Origin: Euglena gracilis
Lineage: Eukaryota; Euglenida; Euglenophyceae; Euglenales
Reading direction: 5' to 3'
DNA: 64,000 nt
NCBI GenBank assembly: GCA_039621445.1
Contig: CP154954.1
Location: 17,266,589-17,330,588 of the forward strand
Shown here: piece after piece, positions 54,600 through 64,000 of the stretch
Numbering within the stretch: position 1 is the first letter of the stretch
Layout of the letters: every line of letters begins with the position of its first letter
The notes under the pieces: generated by a model
Seen by the model: only the letters and a program-made list of their open reading frames with translations
What the model was told of the DNA's origin: nothing
The model's database searches: none
Program-made: the position numbers and the translations under genes

Positions 54600-57340
54600 G
54601 TGTTGACGTTGACACAGTTTGACACCATGGTACAAAAAAAGGTAAACGTTTCCAGACAGCGTTCAGAAGCTGAAAAAACAACAACACAGATTAACACAAA
54701 TACCCAGATTCATGTTTGGGGTGCTCAGTTGTTAAAGAACATTTCCAACATCCCCTCCCTCCCAATAACAAACTCGCAAACACCCCTCAGGACTTGGGCT
54801 GCCCAATTCACAAACCCCGGCATTATGATTGAAGCAAAGAAAACAAGTCCAAAACATCACCAGATACACACACACACACACACACAAATCAGAGAGTTTG
54901 ATGAAATCAATGCAGGAGGAACTCCCAACTTTGCAAGGGTCCAGTAACAAAAATAATTGCAAAAGAAAGGGTCCGGCGACATGGACCAAATGCTTTGGTG
55001 GGAAACCTTTAAATTTCGGAAATTTTCGTAAAGCAATCAACCACCCCCCAAATAATACAAACTCGTGGGTCCCAACTTTGGTGCCCAACATAGATTCACT
55101 TAGTAACCCCACAGGGGTGTGCCAGGCTCAGTCTGGATCGCCCGAAATCCTAGCGTGGCATATTGTTTTAAGAATTTTTGGCTGATTTTGGGTAGGCTTA
55201 AGGTAGACTTTCGGCGAGTGGTTTGGTGGAAGGGGGTTCATCGTGCGCGGGGTGGGTTTTTGAAGAAGGAAAACAAGTGGTTGGGTGCAAGCTTCTTTTT
55301 AAGACCCCGGGGCAGGGATGGATGGGAAGCCTTGAGGGGGGGGGTGGGTCGGACCCCCCCTCCCGACACGGAGGGGGGGGGGGTGGGTCGGACCCCCCCC
55401 CCTCCTACCTCGAAACTGAGGGGGGGGCCGAAATTTTTTCGATTTCATGGACGGGCAAAGGGCCGGAAATTGGGTCAAAATCGGTCAAAAACCCCTGATT
55501 TTTCTTTGAAAATCGATCCAAAAATGCTCATTTTTTGAATTTTTTTGAACATGTTTTTGGGGGAAAACACCAACACATCAAAAAATGGGCAATATGTCCA
55601 AAAGTCAGCAAAAGGGGGTGTTTTTGCTCATTTTCCGGCGCTGCGCGCCGGAAGAAAATTTTCTGCTATTTTTGGCGCCTGTCAAGGAGGGGGGGGTGGG
55701 TGGGTCCGGACCCCCCCTCCCAACATCTAGGGGGGGGGGTGGTCCGGACCCCCCCCTACCACCTTACCCCCCCAGGGGGGGGGGGGGGTCGGGACTCCCC
55801 CCTACCACCTACCTCAATACCGAAGGGCTTCCCATCCATCCCTGCCCCGGGGGGGGAGGGGTTCCCCCCACCCACCCAGGGTGGCGCGGGACCCCCCGGG
55901 GGGGGGGGCAGGGACCCCCCCAAAATCAGGCCTGTTAAAAGCAATTTCCAAAAATTTTCGGCGCTTCGCGCCGAAAAGGTATACCCAGCGCCTCTGGCAC
56001 GGGACCCCCCCCGGGGGGGGGGGGGGGTCCGGCCCGGACCCACCCACCCACCCCCCCTCCCCAGGGGGGAGTCTGCTGACTTAAAAAGAAGCCTGGTTGG
56101 GTGGATTTGGGACCAGGAAAAAAGCCACCCACCTACCCACCCACCTACCTACCCCTGGAGGCAAGGCGTCACACCAGTGTTGAGTGAATACATGGTGCTC
56201 AATAAATAAACCCTTAGGATTTTAATTCCGAGGAAGCCCAAGCTTACCAAGCCTACCAAATTCCAAGCTTCCCAGGCCAAACAACCCGATATACGCTCCT
56301 CTTATCAAAAAAAAAAGATGACAAATTAATAGAAAAAAAAACAACGGAAAAAATACGAAACACAAAATTTAAAACCATGCAACGAAAAAAAGCTTTAATT
56401 TTAAAATACCATTTCTGAAAGCATTCCACAGCACAGATGCCTGGTAAAGGCTTTTTTTAACCTCTCCCAGTGGGGTTAAAAAGTGTCCCAGAAACCCACC
56501 CCTGTGGGAGGGGACGCTCAGGGGGAGATAAGCATAATGGCATTTTCTTAGAAAAAAAGTTTTGGACTGAAAATTTTCCAGGAGTTTCAAATCCACCATT
56601 TTCTCATATTTGGCCATTCCGAAAAAAAATTTCGTGCTTTTACACAAAACAATTTCGGCCCAACCCTTACCCAATCCCACAGGTTGGGGGGGGGGCAGCT
56701 CTAGCCAGGGGGGGGGTTCCTCCAACTCAGGGATTTTCTTAAAGACCCCTGCTGGGGAAAAAACCAGGGTCGAAAAAAGGTGCTAGCTGGAACCCCTCAG
56801 AGGGTGGACCAGCTGCGTGAGAAGCTTCCATCCAAAATTTTGAGGTAACGTAAAAATGAACGCATTTTCCCGCATTTTTGATGTCCAGCATTTTTGGTGT
56901 CCAGCATGGGCAATGCTGGACACCTCTGAACATTTGGGCCCAAGAAGATACCCTGTGAAAGGGCGGTGCAAACGCTGGATAAAAGCACCTGGGCCGCAAA
57001 TATCCCTGGCTTTGGGTACCTAAGACCTCCGACTTTGCAGAGGCAGAGTTATGGGGGCTTTGGCAAATTTTGGTGCACCCTATGCACACCACTGGCCAAT
57101 TGGAGCGGGAAGACAAGCAGGTGTATAATGCATTGCACACCCCATGGAGAATGGGATTATTTGGTCATTGTGTGTTTGCGCTGAGAAGTATCCAAAGAGC
57201 CTTGACCAGGCAGGACCTTGCACTGGGGAAAAAATGGAAAAACAAAACCGAAAAATAACAACTCAAACGGCTTGGGTTGTTATTTTTTCCAGTTGTTATT
57301 TTTTTTCCAGGGACAGTAATTGGTCAATGTGCCTTTGCGC
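54600..57340. other. Repeat-dense interval, no supported gene
   Basis: Bases 55,330-56,080 are packed with G-run/C-run blocks of the type GGGTCGGACCCCCCC, and two GGCGC-stem hairpins (near 55,642 and 55,960). The Pro/Gly-rich frames here are artefacts. Bases 57,164-57,330 are a truncated relative of the element at 62,092-62,523 (GGTTGTTATTTTTTCC blocks). Confidence 0.55.
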
Positions 57341-57352
57341 TGACTTAGAGCA

Positions 57353-58330
57353 ATGTCGGAGAACGCGGCCTGTGAAGGAAAAATCCAACAAGTTTGCCGC
57401 AACAAATTCTGGCTGTTGGTGTATGATGCGGTGCAACTGCTGCACTCCTCGTTGCCAGTGTGCCATCTGACTTTGATTGTGGAGAACGAAACGTCATGCG
57501 GAGGAACAAGGGGACGGATTGTTGGTGTGTATTCAAAAAGTTTGGGTACACAAGCAGGTGGCCTGGTGGGGAGAGGAAAAACATTATATGCGGGCATATG
57601 GAGCGCTCCTAAGGCTTTTTTTTTAAGGTCACCGGACATTTCTTTTGATTCCCCACCATTTTTGAGATATTTTGGAAAATCTATTTTCTGATCTGCGTTT
57701 TTTTGACCCCCCTGCCCAAAGGATGTTACCACCTAGCCTGAGATATGGCCAAATGGCGTTGCTCTGGAGAACAGTCAGTAACCTGGGGTTCAGGGTTGAA
57801 ATCAAGAAAGTGTCGGGGGTTTGGTTGGATGGTGTGCGGGAAGAGAAGAGGGTGGTGCCCCCTTCTCTTGCGTTGGTGGTCTGGACCCCCCCCCACCTGC
57901 TGGGTGAGTCTGAGTCGACCCCCGGGCTGCAAATTTTTTTTCCTGCCCTGTTTTTTGGTGGGGGTCACCTCTCACCAACCTTGACTGGAGCTGGGGGGCT
58001 CTGGACCGCCCTCCACCTGCCTTTGTGTCGAACCCTCGGTGTCAATGCCGTGCTGGCCAACGGAAGACATCAACCTGACCCCCAGCCCCTCGCCTGGGCG
58101 GTGGCACATTCATTTGTGTCACCCGTCCCCCGTCCCCGCGTGTCACCGGCCTGTCCATCCCCACCGAGCCCCTGGCCCCCACGGTGAGGGCGGGCAGCAT
58201 CATCGCTATGGTTGTGGCGGAGGGGCTGCTCACCGTCACGGTGGACGGGGTGGAGCTGGCCCCGGCGCCGGTGTTGGACAGGAGTTTGCCTCCCCCCGAA
58301 TTGTGGAGTTGCAGGGAAGATAAAGTACTG
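57353..58330 (+). CDS. Plus-strand multi-exon gene, unrecognised beta-rich protein
   Basis: Four coding islands follow each other. The first opens at ATG 57,353 (MSENAACEGKIQQVCRNKF, then VYDAVQLLHSSLPVCHLTLI) up to a donor near 57,523. The second (about 57,735-57,902) has RYGQMALLWRTVSNLGFRVE and EEKRVVPPSLALVVWTPPHL before GTGAGT. The third (about 57,985-58,070) has WTALHLPLCRTLGVNAVLAN. The fourth (about 58,105-58,320) has VTGLSIPTEPLAPTVRAGSI and IAMVVAEGLLTVTVDGVELA. The last has a SPRY-like strand pattern, but I do not assign a domain. Exact junctions are not fixed. Confidence 0.5.
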
Positions 58331-58699
58331 CTAGACAGGGCTTCAATTTAGGTCTTGGGGCTTTTTTCTTGTTTTTGCTTCGTTTTCAAGATACTGGGCA
58401 TTTCGCGTTTTTTTTCAACGCAAAAACGGCCCAAAACGGGGCCAAAAACGGCCGTTTCTCGGGCCGGTTGGGGATTTGGAAAAACATGACCAGACAAGCA
58501 TATGGAGTGTTCCTAGGATTTTGTTTTAAGTCGATAGAGATTTCTTTTAATTCCGCACCATTTTTGAGAATTTTCAGGAAGATCTTTTTTTTTTTGACCC
58601 GACAGTGGCCGAAAACGGCAAAGGCGGAAGCCCCCCGCGCTGTTTTGGGCTGTAAATTGGACATTTATGGGTATGTCGGATAGGTGGGAAGTTACATGA

Positions 58700-60280
58700 A
58701 AATCAAAATATTATTAGATAGGGCATTTGAAGTGCTTTTGGTGGAAGTGTGCTTCTGGTGAAAAAAATTCTGCTCAACTCCCAACCCCGGTGTATGTGTT
58801 GCACATTTCTTTGTTTTTGACGTGGAATTTAGCTGGATGTCCCCCCCCCCCCCGGATCGGGGATCGCATTCAGTTGGTTGCCCCAGACAGAGTGAGAGTT
58901 TTCCCTGTTCTCCCCCGTCCGAAAAATTTGACCGCTGGTTGGGAGTGTCCATATTACCCCCCACCTGACCTCACGTCAAATCTTGCCCAATGATATGCAA
59001 GGTTTGTGGCACGCAAAACCCATGGCAACACGGGGAACAATCTGGACTGCAAAAACCGAAAGATTGGACCCCTGAAAGGTCAGGCTCAAGTTCTGATTTT
59101 GAACAGGGATTCTCACAAATTGTGCCAAGAATAATCACAAATTTAACCATCCAGAATCACAAATGATCATGAATATTCATAAATAACCACAAACAACAAC
59201 AAGCAAGCATAAATAACATATTTATGAATGCGTCCCTCTGAAAATGGCTTTTCCATTGAGGATCAAGGATTTTCTATCAAAGTGAAGAACAAACATGGAA
59301 AAGATTAAGAAACAATATTTTTTTCTCTTTCTCTTTCATATTACCTCCCTCCTGATACTCCCTCCTGAATTGTCTGCAGCAAGGCAGGCCGGAATATTAC
59401 CTCCCTCTTTATATTCCCGCCTGAATTGTGTGCAACAAGGCAGGCCACAACCCATGTACATACACCATCCTCCAGAAACTGATTTTTTTTTGCGAAAGTC
59501 TGCAAATTTGTGCAAATTTTGTATTGTATTATCAACGTGGATTGGTGTTTAGTGCAACAAAAAAATGGAAATTGGCTTTTTTTGGTGGAACAAATGAACA
59601 AAGAATTGGGAATACTCGCAAATAATCAAAAATCAGGATCAAGGGTTGCCAGCACAAATTTGTGACAGTCCCTGCTTTGAATTTGTTTTCAAAGTTGTGC
59701 CGTCCTTCTTATGGTGAGCACGCAGGTCAGGGAACCTCTCAATGTGTTATCTCTCTCTCTGTTTATTTTACGCTGTGACCTATCCAAAGTTCTGGCACCA
59801 CTGGAAGGGGTTTGCCGTTTTGCGGTATCGCTGTGCCATGTTGGTCAAAGGGTGGAACCCAATTTGCCACTTGCCTGCGTCCATTTGGCAGGGTTGGCCA
59901 GATTATCCTGGAGTGGTAGAGAAAGTGTGACACTTTTGTACTGGCTGGGAGGCTGAAATAACTGGTTTTTATCAGCCGGTGTTTGCCAAATTGGGCAAAA
60001 TGGGGTCGAAACCACCGCTATTTTTGGGTCAGTTAATCTTTTCTGAATATTTTTTTATTTAATTTTCAAACAAAAATGGAATTTATTTATTTATTTTTCA
60101 ATTATTTTTAGTTGTGGGGATTTTCGAAGTGTCGATTCCTTGTATGGTTGGTGCTTAATGCTGAGTTGGCCGAGGCGTCCCTGGTCTATTTTGATAGCCT
60201 CTGAATGGGACGTCCCTGGGAGTATTTAAGGGAGGATGCTTTTCTGTGTCCTGAAACTGTGAACGCCCCAGAAGTTCAGA
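58700..60280. other. AT-rich interval, no supported gene
   Basis: A local direct repeat at 59,340-59,460 (TATTACCTCCCTCxTxATA...CTGAATTGT...CAACAAGGCAGGCC) is the only notable feature. Confidence 0.45.
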
Positions 60281-60537
60281 TTGCAGAATTTCTCTGTAGA
60301 GTTGCCTGCCACCCTAGGACATGTTCTGGGGGGGGGGGTAAGCCATCGCAGGGACATTCTGGTCTTGTGTATTTTTGAGCTTTTGAAAACTACCCTCTGG
60401 TGTTGTTTTTATTCCTCGACCTTTTGCTCCATACGCAGAAAAGGATGTCTTGCATCCCAAGTGGCAATTTGGATACAATTCTTGGAGTTGTCGAAGACCA
60501 GGCTGGGTTCCCACTTGGGCACTACAGTGCCGGATTG

Positions 60538-60815
60538 GGCCGAGAGCGCTCCCGGATGCAGGGGCTGGGCACAGTGCCCCAAACCCGGCCTGCCCCCGAG
60601 GCCCGTCCGCCGAGCCAGCCGGAGGGGGAGGGCGGCAAAGCATCGGCCGACCAGAGCGCGGGGTCGTTGCTGATGGGGCAGCGGGTCGTCCTCAAGGACC
60701 CGGCGGAGATGTACGCTGTGCTGAGCGGCACCGCCGGCTGGTGTGGCAACACGGAGCAGCTGCAGCTGATGTGCATCGAGGAAGGCAGCCAGGAGCCTGG
60801 ACACCCCTCCATGGT
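60538..60815 (+). CDS. Plus-strand exon with MIB-repeat-like segment
   Basis: The frame contains QTRPAPEARPPSQPEGEGGK, then LLMGQRVVLKDPAEMYAVLS, GTAGWCGNTEQLQLMCIEEG and SQEPGHPS. The block GQRVVLKDPAEM...GWCGNTEQLQLM resembles the repeated module next to MIB/HERC2 domains (G-x-R-V-V...W...M). That is only a resemblance. GC content is raised. The 3' boundary is unclear. Confidence 0.45.
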
Positions 60816-61013
60816 TTTTTTCTTGTTTGGAGTAAGCCCCCCAAAATAGGACCCCCCAGGCGTCTTTGTTTTGGTGACCGTGTAGGCACCTGTTTCACAT
60901 AGGCCGCAAGAAAAACAGCCCAATAATTATAAAGAGACAAACATTTATATATTTATAGTATTTAATATAATATTTAACTGCAATATTTAATTGTAATTAA
61001 AACATTACAAGTA

Positions 61014-61420
61014 TTATGTTATATTACAAGTGCAGTTATAACACATAATATGATATAATATAATATAATATAACATAACATAACATAACATAACATAACA
61101 TAACATAACATAACATAACATAACATAACATAACGTAACATAACATAACATTACATAACATAATGTAACGTAACAAAACATAACATAACATAACATAACA
61201 TAGCATAACATAACATAACATACCATACCATACCATAACATAATGTAATACAATGTAATATAATATAATATAATATGATATAATATAATATAATATAATA
61301 TAAAATAAAAAAAATAATATAATATATATAATATAATATATAATATAATATAATATAATAATATAATATAATATAATATAATATTATATAATATAATATA
61401 ATACAATAACACAATTCAAT
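61014..61420. repeat. (ACATA)n / (ATAAT)n satellite
   Basis: Long arrays of TAACA and TAATA pentamers. The MLCYV-type frames are artefacts. Confidence 0.95.
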
Positions 61421-61659
61421 ACATTATAATAAAATGCAATGTAACACAATATAATGCAACAAGATTACACATAGCATAATTACACAGTAAACAATATGTA
61501 AATATATAATATATAATAATATAATATATAATATATGATGTAAATATAAATATGTATATATAATATAATAAAAATGTATATATATATATATATATATATA
61601 ATTAATTTATGTCATTTTAATTATAACTGCAATTACGATGATAATTATAATTATAATTA

Positions 61660-62075
61660 TACCCCCCCCCCCCTAGTCGTACGACCACCCCTCATCTATG
61701 ACCACCCCCCGGTCACAGGTTGCAGGTCATGGGGGTGTTTTGACCACCCCCCCCGGTCACAGGTTGCAGGTTGCGAAAAAATTTAACCCCCCAAAATAAG
61801 TCCCCCCCCTGGCCGGTCCGAGCAAAAATCCATGAAATGGACCCCCCCAAAATAAGGTCCCCCCTGCCGGCGCGAAGCGCCGGATTTTTGAAAAATGGGA
61901 CATTTTGGGGGGGTAAAAAATGCCATTTTGGGACAGTTTTCACACACACCTACAACCGCCCCCTCATCTATGACCACCCCCCGGTCACAGGTTGCAGGTT
62001 AGGGGGGTGTTATGACCACCCCCCCCGGTCACAGGTTGCAGGAACCCGGTCATACGACTAGGGGGGGGGGGGGTA
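61660..62075. mobile_element. 412-bp C-run-capped element, TA-flanked, copy 1
   Basis: The element 61,662-62,073 begins with a C-run then TAGTCGTACGACC and ends GGTCATACGACTA then a G-run. TA is at both edges. It contains two inverted CCGGTCACAGGTTGCAGG units at each end and a central GGCGCGAAGCGCC hairpin near 61,880. A near-identical copy lies at 62,991-63,400. Confidence 0.88.
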
Positions 62076-62089
62076 ATTATAGTTACAAT

Positions 62090-62525
62090 TACTGTCCCCG
62101 GAAAAAATAACAACCGGAAAAAATAACAACCCAAGCCTTTCAGGTTGTTATTTTTTCGGTTGTTATTTTCCAAATTTTTTCCTGTGTAAAGGCCCCGCCT
62201 TCGCCATGGCTCTTTGGATACTTTCTCACTTGGCCTGGCTGAGAGGGTGGCGGGGCCAGTATGGATGAGCAAACCCCTTTGTTCCTTTCAGAATCGTCAT
62301 GGAAAAGCATGTCCTTGCAGCAAAGCCTTCCGTGAACAAGAAACTAGTCGACCAAGAATTTGCGATTTTGACCTGTCAGATATTGACGTCGCTGACCTTA
62401 TTTGATGACCTGGACCCAGTTTTTCGTGAATTCCATATTGACGTCCTTGTTGCTCTGAAGCCTTCCGGGTTGTTATTTTTCCGGTTGCTATTTTTTTCCG
62501 GTTGTTATTTTTTCCGGGGACAGTA
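62090..62525. mobile_element. 432-bp TIR element, TA-flanked, with small cargo-like frame
   Basis: The ends are CTGTCCCCGGAAAAAATAAC...GTTATTTTTTCCGGGGACAG, with repeated AACAACCGGAAAAAATAAC units inside each end. TA lies at 62,090-62,091 and 62,524-62,525. The interior has a short plus frame (EKHVLAAKPSVNKKLVDQEF, then LTSLTLFDDLDPVFREFHID) that may be captured host sequence. A truncated relative is at about 57,164-57,330. Confidence 0.85.
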
Positions 62526-62756
62526 TAAGGATAATTATAATTAAAATGACATAAATTAAATTAAATTTATTTTATATTATATATTTATATTATGTAATAT
62601 ATTCACATATTGTATATTATACTATATAATTATAATTATAAGTATAAGTATAATTATAATTATAATTATAATTATAATTATAATTATAATATAATAATTA
62701 TAATTATAATTATAATTCTAATTATATTATCATAATTATAATTATTCTCGTTCTCG

Positions 62757-62988
62757 TTAATTATTTCTCTTCTCCTTCCCCTTCTCCTTCTCCTTTTCCT
62801 TGTCCTTGTCCTTCTCCTTGTCCTTCTCCTTCCCCTTCCCCTTCTCCTTCTCCTTCTCCTTCGCCTTCTCCTTCTCCTTCTCCTTCTCCTTCCCCTTCCC
62901 CTTCTCCTTCCCCTTATAATTCTCCTTCCCCTTCCCCTTCTCCTTCTTATAATTCTCCTTCTCCTTAATTATAATTCTCCTTCTCCTA
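62757..62988. repeat. (CTCCTT)n polypyrimidine satellite
   Basis: Interrupted hexamer array CTCCTT/CCCCTT on the plus strand. Confidence 0.95.
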
Positions 62989-63402
62989 TACCCCCCCCCC
63001 CTGTCGTACGACCACCCCTCATTTATGCCCCCCCCCCGGTCACAGGTTGCAGGTCATGGGGGTGTTATGACCACCCCCCCCCCCGGTCACAGGTTGCAGG
63101 TTGCGAAAAATTTTAACCCCCAAAAATAAGTCCCCCCCCTGGCCGGTCCGAGCAAAAATCCATGAAATGGACCCCCCCAAAATAAGGTCCCCCCTGCCGG
63201 CGCGAAGCGCCGGATTTTTGAAAAATGGGACATTTTTGGGGGGTAAATCTGCCATTTTGGGACAGTCTTCACACACTTCTACGACCGCCCCCTCATCTAT
63301 GACCACCCCCCGGTCACAGGTTGCAGGTTATGGGGGTGTTATGACCACCCCCCCCCCCGGTCACAGGTTGCAGGAACCCGGTCATACGACTAGGGGGGGG
63401 TA
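62989..63402. mobile_element. 410-bp C-run-capped element, TA-flanked, copy 2
   Basis: The element 62,991-63,400 is nearly identical to 61,662-62,073, with TA at both edges and the same GGCGCGAAGCGCC hairpin near 63,200. Confidence 0.88.
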
Positions 63403-63439
63403 ATAATAATAATAATAATAATTCCAAACAACCTAATAT

Positions 63440-63865
63440 TTAAATTTAACATAACCCCCCCAAATATAAACCCCCCCAAATACAAACCCCCCCAAATATA
63501 AAACCCCCCCTGAGGACCTTGAAATCACGCCCAAATATAACCCCCCCCCCTCCGGCGCAAAGCGCCGGAAGGAAAAATTTTCGACAAAATATCTCCCAAA
63601 ATTGTCATTTTTGTCAGATTTGGGAACAATTTTTACCAAAAACATGTGAAAATTGCTCCTTCGCCCGAAAAATGAAGTTTTTGGACCCCCAAGGGTGGGC
63701 GTATTTGTTATTTTGGACCAAAAAAGTGTCTACTGGAACCCACCGGGAAATTGATTTTTCCGACCGAATATAAAACCCCCCCAAATATAAAACCCCCCCT
63801 CGGGGTCTTGAAATTTCCGCCCTATTTTTAAACCGGGGGGGTTTATATTTTGGGGGGGTTTAGTA
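63440..63865. mobile_element. Probable foldback element with CCCCCCCAAATATAAA ends
   Basis: The left part is repeats of CCCCCCCAAATATAAA. The right part has the complementary TTTATATTTTGGGGGGG and also direct copies. A GGCGCAAAGCGCC hairpin lies near 63,557. The edges are not exactly defined. Confidence 0.6.
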
Positions 63866-64000
63866 TTGTGAATTTTTAAGTTTTCATTATTTATAATCAT
63901 ATATGTAATTTATGGATGATACGATGGACAATATCTCTATTAATAGCAGCTTCTAACACAATAAATATAGTAGTATTTTCATAACAGGAATTTTTTGAAA

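Noticed and set aside
55330-56080. Pro/Gly-rich secreted or structural proteins
   Set aside because: The frames simply follow C/G-run repeats and exist in several frames on both strands.
61014-61420. 132-residue MLCYVM-type protein
   Set aside because: It is a translation of a TAACA satellite.

Overview
The window is eukaryotic nuclear DNA, most likely from an alga or other protist with long introns. It has no operons or prokaryotic gene packing. Coding blocks are short, GC-richer islands bounded by GT...AG splice signals and separated by kilobases of AT-rich or low-complexity DNA. Poly-C/poly-G tracts, micro- and minisatellites and small inverted-repeat elements are everywhere. The species cannot be named from this sequence. 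Two protein families in the central element remind me of unannotated dinoflagellate proteins, but I could not check that.

Layout. About 1-8.4 kb is mostly intron or intergenic DNA with a few candidate minus-strand exons. 8.49-9.65 kb is a small TIR element coding for a zinc-finger protein. 11.7-14.6 kb holds a related, broken, longer copy, a nested 390-bp insertion with an 8-bp target duplication, and a 937-bp foldback element. 16.8-18.5 kb carries plus-strand exons, including a MIB/HERC2-type domain. 19.9-23.1 kb carries minus-strand exons, long (AT)n and (GA)n tracts and a spaced 265-bp direct duplication. 26.2-26.9 kb has plus-strand candidate exons.

The outstanding object lies at 26,998-39,756: a 12.76-kb GC-rich DNA transposon with perfect 26-bp terminal inverted repeats and a 5-bp target-site duplication (ACAGA). 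It encodes (i) a probable transposase-like protein with a WFDNYYK motif, now frameshifted; (ii) a second, degenerate gene; (iii) a five-exon gene for a ParB/sulfiredoxin-fold protein (GGQH motif) with acidic and basic low-complexity tails; and (iv) an antisense gene nested in an intron of (iii), ending in a PIP-box-like motif. About 28 copies of a 14-bp palindrome, TGCGCA-NN-TGCGCA, lie in the introns and flanks of this element and were seen nowhere else in the window. A 487-bp miniature element with TA duplications interrupts the ParB-like gene, and removing it restores the frame exactly.

Right of the transposon, 40-43 kb holds diverged copies of an exon also seen at 22.5 kb. 45.2-53.8 kb holds a minus-strand split gene: six ADP-ribosyltransferase exons with compatible splice phases and the R, STS and ExE motifs, preceded by a SAM domain split over two exons. 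57.3-60.8 kb has plus-strand exons of an unrecognised gene. 60.9-64 kb is repeats and at least three TA-flanked miniature elements.

How it fits together: the host genes are sparse and intron-rich, and several generations of transposons have inserted into one another. The large element appears to carry both its own mobility gene and a DNA-site-dependent partner system (ParB-fold protein plus palindrome array). That functional link is an inference.
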